Below, one piece after another: positions 43,124 to 54,135 of a DNA stretch of 56,277 nucleotides. This DNA comes from Novosphingobium endophyticum. Lineage in GTDB: Bacteria > Pseudomonadota > Alphaproteobacteria > Sphingomonadales > Sphingomonadaceae. Both the position numbers and the translations under genes were made by a program. The number at the start of each line of letters is the position of its first letter. The first letter of the stretch is position 1. The notes beneath the pieces are model-generated. The model made no database searches. It had not been told where the DNA came from and saw only the letters and a list, made by a program, of their open reading frames with translations. The stretch spans positions 1 through 56,277 of the forward strand of contig NZ_BMHK01000022.1 in assembly GCF_014640675.1 (NCBI RefSeq), written 5' to 3'.

Positions 43124-44436
43124 GAGGCGCGCGCCATGCCCCGACGCTGGAACAGCTCGCGAAAGACGGGATAGATGTCCTTGCGCGAGTGGACCTTGCG
43201 CATCGCGAACTTCCCGCCCGCCGTACCGATCTCCTGATAGGCTTGCCACAGATTGCTGGGCCTTTCCTCGCCCATTGCCGAAGCTGCCGTGGGAGACGCG
43301 GGTGCGTCCGAAACCTCCAGATAGGCGGCATACTGCACCAGCGGCAGAATCTCGTCACGCATCAGCGACATCGTTCGCGGATTGTCGCGCGTGAAGTTGT
43401 CGCCGTCGGAAGCCTGGGCGAGGTAGATGTTCCAGTCCAGCGGCGAATAGCGCTTCCGGACGATGTCCAACATCTCCTCGAGCGCCGCGGAAACGCGCGT
43501 GCCGCCGGTTTCGGTGCTGTAGAAGAACGTGTCCTCGTCCACTTCCTGCGCGGAATCGGTATGGCGGACGAAGACGATCTCGACGTGGCGATAGCAGCGC
43601 GTGACGAACAGGTAGAGCAGGATGAAGAAGATCTTCGCCAGCTCCTTCATGTGCTCGTTCATCGATCCCGAAACGTCCATCAGGCAGAAGATCACGGCCT
43701 GCGAGATCGGCCGGGGATCCTGCTCGAAGCGCCGGTAACGCAGGTCGATGGGGTCGATATAGCCGATCAGCGTGCGCCGCCGCACCAGCGCCTCGAACCT
43801 TTCACGCAGTTCGCCCAGTGTCTTGCGGTCCTTTTCCGTGGGCACGGCCTTGGCTTCCAGCCCTGCGATCTCCTCTTCGAGTTCGTCCATCTCAGCCTTG
43901 CTCGGCCGGCGCATTGCCAGTCGGCGCGACATCGCATTGCGCATGGTGCGCGGCACCGAGAGGGCGGAAGGCGAGCCTGTGACCGTGTATCCCGCCCTGC
44001 GGATGTCGAATGCATCGCTGGCGGTCAGCTGGCGTTTGGCGAGATCGGGCAGTTCCAGATCTTCGAGGAAGAGGTCGAGAAACTCCTCGCGCGTGAGAAT
44101 GAAGCGGAATTCGTCCTCGCCGTTGCCCTGGCCGGCCTTGCTGCCGCTCGCCTCGCCGGATTGCGGGCGCTTGATCCGGTCGCCGGTACGGAACACCCGG
44201 TTGCCGGGCAGGACGTGGTCGCGATTGCCGCTGGAGCTGTCCCGCCGCAGCGTCGGCTCATGGACGCCGCCGGGCTTGATGCTGACTTCGCCTTCGCTCT
44301 CGATTTCCCGGATCTTGCGCGATCCCAGCGAGTCCCGCACCGCACCGCGTACCATGTCGCGTGCCCGGCGCAGGAAACGCTGGCGGTTTACCAGGCTTTT
44401 GCCGCGGGGATTGAGGCGTCGGTCGATGATATGCAT
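43120..44436 (-). CDS. YeaH/YhbH family protein (DUF444)
   Basis: A 438-residue protein with a von Willebrand A-like domain. CLMDVSGSMNEHMKELAK (residues about 250-267) is the MIDAS metal-binding DxSxS motif. The N-terminal half carries the family-typical FLRRARDMVRGAV and SIKPGGVHEPTLRRD segments. It lies between prkA and spoVR, the arrangement in E. coli (yeaG-yeaH) and many proteobacteria. It is thought to act with PrkA in nitrogen or osmotic stress responses. Confidence 0.93.
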   Translation of the reverse strand: MHIIDRRLNPRGKSLVNRQRFLRRARDMVRGAVRDSLGSRKIREIESEGEVSIKPGGVHEPTLRRDSSSGNRDHVLPGNRVFRTGDRIKRPQSGEASGSKAGQGNGEDEFRFILTREEFLDLFLEDLELPDLAKRQLTASDAFDIRRAGYTVTGSPSALSVPRTMRNAMSRRLAMRRPSKAEMDELEEEIAGLEAKAVPTEKDRKTLGELRERFEALVRRRTLIGYIDPIDLRYRRFEQDPRPISQAVIFCLMDVSGSMNEHMKELAKIFFILLYLFVTRCYRHVEIVFVRHTDSAQEVDEDTFFYSTETGGTRVSAALEEMLDIVRKRYSPLDWNIYLAQASDGDNFTRDNPRTMSLMRDEILPLVQYAAYLEVSDAPASPTAASAMGEERPSNLWQAYQEIGTAGGKFAMRKVHSRKDIYPVFRELFQRRGMARAS

Positions 44437-44472
44437 GTCGTTGTTGGTACGCCTCCTCAGCTCAAACGGGCC

Positions 44473-46416
44473 TTACTCCGCCTGCTTGACGCGCATGTAC
44501 CATTCGACCAGCCGCCGGACCTGCCGGGGCGTATAGCCGCGCTCGACCAGCCGCGTGACGAACTCGTCGTGCTTGCGCTCTGTCTCGCTGTCGCGCTTGG
44601 AGCCAAAGCCGATCACGGGCAGCAGGTCTTCCACCTGGCTGAACATGCGTTTCTCGATGACTTCGCGGATCTTCTCATAGGAGTTCCACGAGGGATTGCG
44701 GCCGTGGTTGGCCGCCCGCATGCGCAGGGCGAACTTGACCACCTCGTTGCGGAAGTCCTTGGGATTGGCGATGCCCGCCGGCTTCTCGATCCGTGTCAGT
44801 TCCTGGTTGATGACGTCGCGGTCCAGCATCTGGCCGGTATCGGGGTCCTTGAAGTCGAGGTCTTCGATCCAGGCGTCGGCATAAGCGACGTAGCGGTCGA
44901 ACAGGTTCTGGCCATAGTCCTCGTAGGATTCGAGGTAGGCCTTCTGGATCTCGTTGCCGATGAACTCCGCAAAGCGCGGGGCCAGTTCGCCCTTGATGAA
45001 TTCGAGGTATTGCGCCTCGGTTTCGGCGGGAAGCTGTTCCTGCCGCACCATCGATTCGAGTACGTACATCAGGTGCACCGGATCGGCGGCGATTTCCTCG
45101 GTGTCATGGTTGAACGTCGCCGCCAGCGCCTTGAAGGCGAAGCGCGTGGACATGCCGTTCATGCCTTCGGTGACGCCGGCGTTGTCCTTGTATTCCTGCA
45201 TCGTCTTGGCGTGCGGATCGATATCGCGCAGGCTCTCGCCATCATAGATGCGCATCTTGGAATAGATGGAGCTGTTCTCCGGATTCTTGAGCCGGGTCAG
45301 AACCGAGAACCGGGCCAGCATATTCAGCGTGCCGGGCGCGCAGGGCGCTTCGAAAAGCTGCGATTCGCGTAGCAGCTTTTCATAGATCTTCTGCTCTTCG
45401 GTGATGCGCAGGCAGTAGGGAACCTGGATCACGTAGATGCGGTCGATGAAAGCCTCGTTGTTGCGGTTGTTCTTGAAGTTCTGCCATTCCGATTCGTTGG
45501 AGTGCGCCAGGATGACGCCGGAAAAGGGGATCGCGCCGATATTCTCGGTGCCGATGTAGTTGCCCTCCTGCGTCGCGGTCAGCAGCGGATGCAGCATCTT
45601 GATCGGGGCCTTGAACATCTCGACGAACTCGAGAATGCCCTGGTTGGCGCGGTTGAGGCCGCCCGAGTAGCTGTAGGCGTCGGGGTCGTTCTGCGAGAGC
45701 AGCTCGAGCTTGCGGATATCGACCTTGCCGACCAGCGAGGAGATGTCCTGGTTGTTCTCGTCCCCCGGTTCCGTCTTGGCGATGGCGATCTGCCGCATGC
45801 GTGAAGGGGTGATGCGCGCGACCCGGAACTTGGAAATGTCTCCGCCGAACTCGTCGAGGCGTTTGCGGCACCATGGGCTCATCAGGCCCGCCATGTACCG
45901 GCGCGGGATGCCGTATGTCTCCTCGATGTCGGGTCCGTCCACATCGGGATCGAACAGGATCAGCGGGCTCTCGAAGACCGGGCTCAGGCTGTCACCGGCC
46001 TTGAGCACGTAGATCGGATGGACCTCCATCAGTGCCTTGAGCCGTTCGGCGATCGACGACTTGCCGCCGCCGACCGGACCCAGCAGGTAGAGGATCTGCT
46101 TCTGCTCCTCGAGCCCCTGGGAGGCGTGGCGGAAGAACGAGACGATCCTCTCGATCGTATCTTCCATGCCGTAGAATTCGGAGAACGTCGGGTAGGCCCG
46201 GATCGTCCGGTTCATGAAAATGCGGCCGAGGCGCGCGTCCTTCGATGTATCGACGATTTCCGGCTCGCCGATTGCCGCCAGGAGACGCTCGGCAGCGCCC
46301 GCGTAGAGCATGCGATCATCGCTGCACTTGGACAGGTACTGCTCCAGCGTCCACTCGGTTTCCCGATGCGCCTCATAGGAGTGCATGTATTTTGAAAAGA
46401 GATCGTTCGTGGCCAT
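44473..46416 (-). CDS. prkA: PrkA serine protein kinase
   Basis: A 647-residue AAA+/kinase fusion (YeaG family). The AAA domain has Walker A LLGPVGGGKSSIAERLK (about residues 108-124) and the ILFDPDVDGPDIEETYGIP block. The C-terminal part contains the kinase-related PrkA domain. It is the first gene of the prkA-DUF444-spoVR operon, 36 nt ahead of the DUF444 gene. In E. coli this kinase acts in stress and nitrogen starvation. Confidence 0.95.
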   Translation of the reverse strand: MATNDLFSKYMHSYEAHRETEWTLEQYLSKCSDDRMLYAGAAERLLAAIGEPEIVDTSKDARLGRIFMNRTIRAYPTFSEFYGMEDTIERIVSFFRHASQGLEEQKQILYLLGPVGGGKSSIAERLKALMEVHPIYVLKAGDSLSPVFESPLILFDPDVDGPDIEETYGIPRRYMAGLMSPWCRKRLDEFGGDISKFRVARITPSRMRQIAIAKTEPGDENNQDISSLVGKVDIRKLELLSQNDPDAYSYSGGLNRANQGILEFVEMFKAPIKMLHPLLTATQEGNYIGTENIGAIPFSGVILAHSNESEWQNFKNNRNNEAFIDRIYVIQVPYCLRITEEQKIYEKLLRESQLFEAPCAPGTLNMLARFSVLTRLKNPENSSIYSKMRIYDGESLRDIDPHAKTMQEYKDNAGVTEGMNGMSTRFAFKALAATFNHDTEEIAADPVHLMYVLESMVRQEQLPAETEAQYLEFIKGELAPRFAEFIGNEIQKAYLESYEDYGQNLFDRYVAYADAWIEDLDFKDPDTGQMLDRDVINQELTRIEKPAGIANPKDFRNEVVKFALRMRAANHGRNPSWNSYEKIREVIEKRMFSQVEDLLPVIGFGSKRDSETERKHDEFVTRLVERGYTPRQVRRLVEWYMRVKQAE

Positions 46417-48158
<1,742 letters not shown>

Positions 48159-48232
48159 ACCCCGCAATCGCCGCGCCGCCAGGATCGCCGCAAGCGCGAA
48201 CGGGCGGCGACCGCCACCGGCTGAGGAGACGC

Positions 48233-49108
48233 ATGGCCATACCGCTGATCCACCCGAACTGGGACAAGGAGCCCAACGGGATCACCGACGGCTTCTCGCT
48301 TGAGATGACCGCCAGGGACGAGCCTGCGCTGCGCGACGCGGCGCCGCTGGTCCCGGCCGAAACCCCCGTCGCCATCACCTACCTGCCTGGCGAGGCCCTG
48401 GAGGCACGCGTCGCCGCCACGGTGGCGGTGCGCGAGCTTGGCTGTGAGCCGATGCCGCATTTTTCGGCGCGGCGTATCCACTCGGAGGATGACTTCGAGG
48501 GCTATCTGAAGGCCGTCGTCGAGCAGGCGGGCGTGAAACGCTGTTTCATCGTCGCGGGCGATCCGCCCGAGCCCGAGGGACCCTATTTCGACACGTCCGC
48601 GCTGATCGCCACCGGCGCTTTCGAGCGATCGGGAATCAGGGCGATCGGCATCGGCGGCCATCCCGAAGGCCACCCGAACATGACCACGGCCGAATGCTGG
48701 GCCGTGCTTGAACGGAAAGTCGCCGAGATCGAACGGCGCGGCATGGCGCCGCTGATCGTCACCCAGTTCGGCTTCGACCCCGATGCTTTCCTCGCGTGGC
48801 TCAAGGAATTGCGCGTGCGCGGCATCGACTGTCCGGTCCGTCTCGGCGTGCCGGGTCCGGCGGGGATCAAGCGCCTGCTGTCCTACGCGGCGCGCTGCGG
48901 CGTGGGTGCATCGGCTTCGGTTCTGAAGAAGTACGGCATTTCCGTCACCAACCTGCTCGGCAGTGCCGGCCCGGACAAGATGGTCGATGCCTTCGCCGCC
49001 GGGCTGGGGCCGGAGCACGGCCGCGTGCGGCTGCACTTCTACCCCTTCGGTGGCATGGTAAAGACGCTCGAGTGGATCGCGGATTACAACCGGCGGCACG
49101 GGTATTGA
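48233..49108 (+). CDS. metF: Methylenetetrahydrofolate reductase family
   Basis: Oxidises methyl-THF to methylene-THF, which is what O-demethylase flux requires. The 291-residue TIM-barrel protein carries TYLPGEALEARVAATV, PHFSARRI, and RCFIVAGDPPEPEG, with IGIGGHPEGHP and QFGFDPDAFLAWL, the core MetF motifs. It follows ligM at 75 nt. In Sphingobium SYK-6 a metF-type gene sits with ligM. A ligH (formate-THF ligase) is absent here. Confidence 0.9.
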   Translation: MAIPLIHPNWDKEPNGITDGFSLEMTARDEPALRDAAPLVPAETPVAITYLPGEALEARVAATVAVRELGCEPMPHFSARRIHSEDDFEGYLKAVVEQAGVKRCFIVAGDPPEPEGPYFDTSALIATGAFERSGIRAIGIGGHPEGHPNMTTAECWAVLERKVAEIERRGMAPLIVTQFGFDPDAFLAWLKELRVRGIDCPVRLGVPGPAGIKRLLSYAARCGVGASASVLKKYGISVTNLLGSAGPDKMVDAFAAGLGPEHGRVRLHFYPFGGMVKTLEWIADYNRRHGY

Positions 49109-49229
49109 TTGCGGCGTGAGGCTTCATCGGCGATGGGGCATTGAAATCGTTGGCATTGGCGGGTTCGGGCGATGACGGCCATGCTTGTCCTCTCGATTCA
49201 CAGTATGACGATCCCGCCGGGAGACCCTG

Positions 49230-49703
49230 ATGACTAGATCCAAGGAAGATCCGGTGCCGACCGCGCCCCACGTGGAGGGGGACGAGGACATCGGCGAAAT
49301 CCGGAACATCGTGGGCTTCCATATCCGGCTGGCACACGGCGCGGTCTATCGCCACTTCACCGAGACATTCTCCGAACTTGGCCTGACCCAGAAGCAGGTG
49401 TCCGTCCTGTGGCTGGTCGAAGACCATCCCGACGTTGCCCAGACCGACGTTGCACAGCGCATGCGCATGGACCGCGCGACGACGATGGCGATCGTCAATC
49501 GGCTCGAGGCGCGCGGCTATCTGGTGCGCGGCAAATCCCCGACCGACGCGCGCAAGCAGACGCTCAACCTGACTCCGTCCGGTCGCGAGACGCTGGTGAC
49601 CGCCAAGGAGGCGATCGTCGAGCACGAACGCTGGCTGAAATCCCGCTTTACCGACCGTGAGGTCGAAATGCTGATCGAGATGCTGACCCGGATTCACGAA
49701 TAG
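49230..49703 (+). CDS. MarR-family regulator, probable DesR-like
   Basis: A 157-residue winged-helix regulator with GLTQKQVSVLWLVEDHPDV and MDRATTMAIVNRLEARGYLVRG. It lies downstream of ligM-metF in the same direction. In SYK-6 a MarR-type regulator, DesR, controls O-demethylation genes, so control of ligM with vanillate or syringate as ligand is a fair inference. GGAG is 6 nt before the ATG. A palindrome ahead of ligM is its candidate site. Confidence 0.82.
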   Translation: MTRSKEDPVPTAPHVEGDEDIGEIRNIVGFHIRLAHGAVYRHFTETFSELGLTQKQVSVLWLVEDHPDVAQTDVAQRMRMDRATTMAIVNRLEARGYLVRGKSPTDARKQTLNLTPSGRETLVTAKEAIVEHERWLKSRFTDREVEMLIEMLTRIHE

Positions 49704-49727
49704 GCTGCCGCAAGACGCGTGGCAGCC
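49703..49727. terminator. Hairpin after the MarR gene
   Basis: GGCTGCC (49703-49709) and GGCAGCC (49721-49727) form a perfect 7-bp stem with an 11-nt loop directly at the MarR stop codon. No T-run follows. It may separate the MarR and GST genes. Confidence 0.4.
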
Positions 49728-49830
49728 GGCGTTCGCGGCGGGCATTATCTGGCGGCGACGGTTGCCGATATGCGATCGAGGCCTATCTGTCGCACGCACG
49801 GCAAACCATTATCGAGAAGGAGAAAAGCGA

Positions 49831-50736
49831 ATGGCCGACGGCGATTTCGCGCAGAACCAGCCCCCGGGCTATGTTCCGCCCCGGGTGTGGACCTGGGATG
49901 CGCCAAGCGGCGGCACCTTCGCGAATATCAACCGTCCGGTCTCGGGCGCGACGCACGACAAGGAACTGCCCGTCGGCAGGCATCCGCTCCAGCTCTATTC
50001 GATGGGCACGCCGAACGGCGTCAAGGTCACCATCATGCTCGAGGAGCTGCTCGAAAAGGGGCATGCGGGCGCCGAATATGACGCTTGGCTGATCCGCATC
50101 GGCGAAGGCGATCAGTTCGGCAGCGGCTTCGTGGCGATCAATCCCAATTCGAAGATTCCGGCCATGGTCGATCGCTCGATCGATCCGCCGGTTCATCTGT
50201 TCGAAAGCGGTTCGATCCTATTCTACCTCGCCGAGAAGTTCGGTGAGTTCCTCCCCTCGGAACCGCACAAGCGCGCGGCGACAATGAACTGGCTGATGTG
50301 GCAAATGGGCGCGGCGCCCTACGTCGGCGGCGGGTTTGGGCATTTCTATGCCTACGTGCCTTTCAAGATGGAATATCCGATCAACCGCTTCGCGATGGAA
50401 ACCAAGCGGCAACTGCATGTGCTCGACACGCACCTGGCCCGCAGCGAGTTCATGGCGGGCGACGAATATTCCATTGCCGACATGGCCATCTTCCCCTGGT
50501 ACGGCGGCATCATGAATGGCGCTTATGATGGACAGGAATTCCTGTCGGTTCATGAATACACCCATCTCGATCGCTGGGTGAGGCAGATCGCGGCGCGCCC
50601 CGCCGTCATCCGGGGCAGGATGGTCAACCGCACTTCGGGCGAGCCGGAGAGCCAGCTGCGCGAGCGCCACGACGCGCGCGACTTCGAGGTCAACCGCGAG
50701 GATCTGGTTCAGGCTCGAGGCGGGGAGCGCGTTTAG
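49831..50736 (+). CDS. Nu-class (YghU-like) glutathione S-transferase
   Basis: A 301-residue GST with N-terminal YghU-like extension. The thioredoxin-fold part has LYSMGTPNGVKVTIMLEELL, and INPNSKIPAMVDRS and LFESGSILFYLAEKFGEF are the family glutathione-site motifs. The helical domain includes DEYSIADMAIFPWYGG. In Novosphingobium aromaticivorans a Nu-class GST releases glutathione in beta-aryl ether lignin degradation. Next to ligM-metF-marR, that role is plausible, though YghU-type disulfide-bond reductase activity is the alternative. AGGAG is 8 nt upstream of the ATG. Confidence 0.88.
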   Translation: MADGDFAQNQPPGYVPPRVWTWDAPSGGTFANINRPVSGATHDKELPVGRHPLQLYSMGTPNGVKVTIMLEELLEKGHAGAEYDAWLIRIGEGDQFGSGFVAINPNSKIPAMVDRSIDPPVHLFESGSILFYLAEKFGEFLPSEPHKRAATMNWLMWQMGAAPYVGGGFGHFYAYVPFKMEYPINRFAMETKRQLHVLDTHLARSEFMAGDEYSIADMAIFPWYGGIMNGAYDGQEFLSVHEYTHLDRWVRQIAARPAVIRGRMVNRTSGEPESQLRERHDARDFEVNREDLVQARGGERV

Positions 50737-50757
50737 CGCGAACCGCGCCGGGTGGGA

Positions 50758-51873
50758 TCAGCCGATGATCGACGACGCCGGCGTGAACGCGTAGCCCAGA
50801 TCGCGGGCGACGGCTTCGTAAGTGATCTTGCCTTCATGGGCGTTGAGCCCGGCGGCGAGGTGCGGATCGGCCGCCAGCGCCGCCTTCCAGCCCTTGCCGG
50901 CGATTCGCAGCACATGCGGCAGGGTCGCGTTGTTGAGGGCATAAGTGCTGGTGCGGGCCACGGCTCCGGGCATGTTGGCGACGCAATAGTGGACGATGCC
51001 GTCGACGACATAGGTAGGCTTGGCATGGGTCGTAGGACGGCTGGTCTCGAAGCACCCACCCTGATCGATCGCCACGTCCACGAGGACCGCGCCGGATTTC
51101 ATCGTCGCGAGCATCTCGCGCGTGACCAGCCGTGGCGCCGCGGCACCCGGTATCAGGACCGCGCCGATGACGAGATCGGCGTGGGTGACCAGCTCGGCGA
51201 GCGTCGCCTTGCCCGAATAGAGAGTACGCACGCGGCCTTCGAAATGGTTGTCGAGCCGTTCCAGGACGCCGTGATCGCGGTCGAGAATGGTCACGTCGGC
51301 GCCCAGGCCGACCGCCATCTGCGCGGCATTGAAGCCCACGACACCGCCGCCGATGACAAGGACCTTGCCGGGAAGAACACCGGGGACGCCGCCCAGCAGC
51401 ACGCCGCGGCCGCCATGCGCCTTCTCCAGCGCCGTCGCGCCCGCCTGGATCGCCATCCGGCCGGCCACCTGGCTCATCGGCTTGAGCAGCGGCAGGCCGC
51501 CGCCGGGGCCGGTCACCGTTTCATAGGCGATCGCGGTGACACCCGACTTGACGAGATCCGCCGTCTGGTCCGGATCGGGCGCGAGGTGCAGGTAGGTGAA
51601 CAGGATCTGGCCCCGGCGCAGCATCGCACGCTCCACGGCTTGCGGTTCCTTCACCTTGACGATCATTTCCGCGCCGTCGAACACGGTCCTGGCGTCGGGC
51701 TGGATGGCAGCGCCAGCGGCCTCGTAGGCGGTGTCGGCGGCGCCGATCCCGAGACCCGCGCCGGTTTCGACCCAGACTTCGTGCCCGGCCGAAACGAGTT
51801 CCTCGACGCTCTCGGGAGCCAGGCCGACGCGGTATTCATGGTTCTTGATTTCGCGAACGGTGCCGATGCGCAT
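50758..51873 (-). CDS. ald: Alanine dehydrogenase
   Basis: NAD-dependent interconversion of alanine and pyruvate plus ammonia. The 371-residue protein has MIVKVKEPQ and [10 protein letters not shown] for substrate binding, a Rossmann motif [21 protein letters not shown], and [16 protein letters not shown] near the end. The length is exactly normal. The start is ATG 51873. An Lrp-type fragment lies divergently upstream. Confidence 0.95.
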   Translation of the reverse strand: MRIGTVREIKNHEYRVGLAPESVEELVSAGHEVWVETGAGLGIGAADTAYEAAGAAIQPDARTVFDGAEMIVKVKEPQAVERAMLRRGQILFTYLHLAPDPDQTADLVKSGVTAIAYETVTGPGGGLPLLKPMSQVAGRMAIQAGATALEKAHGGRGVLLGGVPGVLPGKVLVIGGGVVGFNAAQMAVGLGADVTILDRDHGVLERLDNHFEGRVRTLYSGKATLAELVTHADLVIGAVLIPGAAAPRLVTREMLATMKSGAVLVDVAIDQGGCFETSRPTTHAKPTYVVDGIVHYCVANMPGAVARTSTYALNNATLPHVLRIAGKGWKAALAADPHLAAGLNAHEGKITYEAVARDLGYAFTPASSIIG

Positions 51874-51960
51874 GGCGGTCCTTCTCCTCACCTTCGATCC
51901 GGTACGAGGGCGAATGCGCCCGGGGACTATTGGAGAATAATCCAGAATGCCCGCCAGTTG

Positions 51961-52176
51961 TTTCCTATTTTGCGCTTGAACGGCATATTCATCGGAATAA
52001 GGCCGGGGGCCGAAATCTTCGTGGAAATCACGCTCGTGAGCCAGAGCCGGGACGCCATGGATGATTTCGAGCGGGCGGTGGGAACGTTCGACGAAATCCT
52101 CGAATGCCACCTCACGTCCGGCGCGGCGGACTATATCCTGCGCATCGCGGCGTATCCGGTTCGGCGCGCCGGGTGA
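51961..52176 (+). pseudogene. Remnant of an Lrp/AsnC-family regulator (AldR-like)
   Basis: An open stretch coding GAEIFVEITLVSQSRDAM, DFERAVGTFDEILECHL, and TSGAADYILRI, which matches the C-terminal effector domain of Lrp/AsnC regulators. The N-terminal helix-turn-helix (about 90 residues) and the last 20-25 residues are missing. The region upstream, toward ald, is too short to hold them. Lrp-type regulators are commonly divergent from ald, so this is probably what remains of its regulator. Confidence 0.7.
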
Positions 52177-52368
52177 AACGGGGCGCCCCTCATCGCGCTA
52201 CGCGGTGTTCCCATCCGTAAAATTGCGAATGGCGAGGCCGCGAGCCGTGGACGAGAAAAAGGGCGTGAACTTGATGTAGCTCATTGACCGGCAGATCAGC
52301 GCCGCAAGGCGGCCGGGCAATGAGAACAGCAAAACCCGTGGCCCCCTTTCAGAAAGGACCTCTGAACC

Positions 52369-53064
52369 ATGGATGCATGCGCTCACTGCGCCGTCCGCGA
52401 AAGCGCAATCTGCCATTCGTTGCCCGAAGACAGGCTCGAGGAACTCAGCAGGTACGGGCGCCGCCAGAACGTGACGAGGGGGCAGACGCTGCTGTGGGAA
52501 GGCGAGGATTCGCTGCTTGTCGGCAATGTGATCGACGGCGTGCTCAAGCTCTCCGCCTCGACCTGGGACGGCTGCGACCAGACGCTTGGTATCGCCTATC
52601 CCAGCGACTTCATCGGCCGGCCCTTCGGAACGAAGAGCCAACAGTCGGTGACGGCATTGACCGACGCCATGGTGTGCACCTTCACGCGGGCGGATTTCGA
52701 TGCCGTCGCACAACGCAATCCCGATCTCGAGCACTCGCTGCTGCAGCGGACGCTGTCGGACCTCGACCACGCGCGGCGCTGGATGCTGCTGCTGGGGCAG
52801 AAGAGCGCGATTGAACGGGTGGCGAGCTTTCTGCTCGAAATGGCCTCGCGCCTTTCCGAGGATGGCGAAGACGAAGCCGGTCGGATCGTGTTCGAACTGC
52901 CTTTCGGGCGGCAGGAGATCGCGGAGGTGCTTGGTCTCACCATCGAGACCGTCAGCCGCCAGATCACCAGGCTACGCTGCGACGGGCTGATCGAAACGCC
53001 AGGCAAGCGCACGATCGCGATCCTCGATCGAGAGGAGCTGGAGACCCGTGCTGAAAGTGCTTAG
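52369..53064 (+). CDS. FNR-type [4Fe-4S] oxygen-responsive regulator
   Basis: A 231-residue Crp/Fnr regulator. Cys4, Cys7 and Cys15 near the N terminus plus Cys103 (DAMVCTF) fit the FNR iron-sulfur cluster ligands. The C-terminal helix-turn-helix is GRQEIAEVLGLTIETVSRQITRL, with the E..SR pattern of FNR that recognises TTGAT half-sites. It is an activator or repressor of low-oxygen genes and lies near fixLJ, as fixK-type genes often do. I found no FNR box in front of it. Confidence 0.92.
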   Translation: MDACAHCAVRESAICHSLPEDRLEELSRYGRRQNVTRGQTLLWEGEDSLLVGNVIDGVLKLSASTWDGCDQTLGIAYPSDFIGRPFGTKSQQSVTALTDAMVCTFTRADFDAVAQRNPDLEHSLLQRTLSDLDHARRWMLLLGQKSAIERVASFLLEMASRLSEDGEDEAGRIVFELPFGRQEIAEVLGLTIETVSRQITRLRCDGLIETPGKRTIAILDREELETRAESA

Positions 53065-53125
53065 ACGGCCGGGTTACGTAACAATCCCAATTTCCGCGAC
53101 TGGTCGTATCCCGCAGTTGTTGAGA

Positions 53126-53521
53126 ATGACGGCACGCGGTCCTTTGACTTATGTTTGGAAGAGCATCCGTCTCGAACTGGCCAAGACGCCGGGATTTCCG
53201 AGCGGTTCGGCAAGCAGGGCCTACATGCTGAACCTTCCCATGCGCAAGGACGGCACCGTTGATGTGCAAGCGGTTCGGGCAAATCCCGCGATTGCGGGGT
53301 TCCGGCGCTTCTGGCCCAACGAGCCGGACCGGCGGGGGCATGTCGTGCGTACCGATGGCGGCTGGGCGCTGTCCTTCCAGCCGGCGACGAATGGCAGGAC
53401 GCTGTTCCTGATCGAGATGCGACGCCTGTTGCCGGGCGACGAGGTGATGATCGAAAGGAGTGAGGGCGGCAGCTGGCCATTTCGCGTCGTCGACCTACCG
53501 CCTGTCGATCGTCAATCCTGA
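53126..53521 (+). CDS. Protein of unknown function between fnr and fixJ
   Basis: A 131-residue protein (MTARGPLTYVWKSI...) with a soluble, basic composition: a conserved-looking block MLNLPMRKDGTVD, then GFRRFWPNEPDRRG, and HVVRTDGGWALSFQPAT. I do not recognise the family. An alternative GTG at 53048, with GGAG 5 nt upstream, would add 26 residues and overlap fnr. The 3' end overlaps fixJ by 10 nt, convergently. A link to oxygen control is a guess from position. Confidence 0.65.
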   Translation: MTARGPLTYVWKSIRLELAKTPGFPSGSASRAYMLNLPMRKDGTVDVQAVRANPAIAGFRRFWPNEPDRRGHVVRTDGGWALSFQPATNGRTLFLIEMRRLLPGDEVMIERSEGGSWPFRVVDLPPVDRQS

Positions 53522-54135
53522 TCCGCTCCGACCCCGGCGGCGAAGGCGACGCGCAGGGCTTCGGACAGGCTCGCCACTTCCAGCTTCTGCATCAGATTGG
53601 CACGGTGGACCTCCACCGTGCGCGGGCTGATCTCCAGATCGAAGGCGATCGTCTTGTTGGGGTGCCCCCGCACGAGCCCTTCCAGGACATCCAGCTCGCG
53701 CGGGGTCAGCACGCTCAGCCGGGCCAGCGCCTGTTCGCGACGGGAAAGGTTGCTGTGCGACTGCGCCAGCCGGGAAAAGCCGTCCTCGATTGCTTCCAGC
53801 AACACGGCCTTGTCGAATGGCTTTTCGATGAAGTCCACCGCGCCTGCCTTCATCGCCTGGACCGCCACGGTGACATCGCCATGCCCGGTCATCACAACGA
53901 CCGGATAGGTTATCGCCCGTTCCCGCAAGGCCTGCTGGACTTCCAGCCCGTCCATCTCCGGCATGCGAACGTCGAGGAGGATGCAGCCGGCGTCCAGCTG
54001 CCCGACGGCATCGAGGAAATCGACGCCGGTTGCGAACGTCGTCACCGCATAGCCGGAACTGCGCAGCATGAATGAGGCCGACCGGCGGATGGCTTCGTCA
54101 TCGTCTACCAGATAGACCGTCTTGCTGTCATTCAT
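53512..54135 (-). CDS. fixJ: FixJ-type response regulator
   Basis: A 207-residue NarL/FixJ regulator. The receiver domain has DDDEAIR, the phospho-acceptor Asp55 (LLDVRMPEMDG), and Lys105 (EKPF). The C-terminal LuxR-type helix-turn-helix is TPRELDVLEGLVRGHPNKTIA. The ATG at 54135 is inside the 3' end of fixL by 8 nt, so the pair is coupled. It should be phosphorylated by the adjacent FixL under low oxygen. Confidence 0.92.
   Translation of the reverse strand: MNDSKTVYLVDDDEAIRRSASFMLRSSGYAVTTFATGVDFLDAVGQLDAGCILLDVRMPEMDGLEVQQALRERAITYPVVVMTGHGDVTVAVQAMKAGAVDFIEKPFDKAVLLEAIEDGFSRLAQSHSNLSRREQALARLSVLTPRELDVLEGLVRGHPNKTIAFDLEISPRTVEVHRANLMQKLEVASLSEALRVAFAAGVGADQD

Noticed and set aside
43189..45372. 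A 727-codon open frame on the plus strand
   Set aside because: It runs antisense through the DUF444 and prkA genes. Its composition (repeated R, A, G, D and H) is that of a GC-rich shadow, and no family motif is visible.
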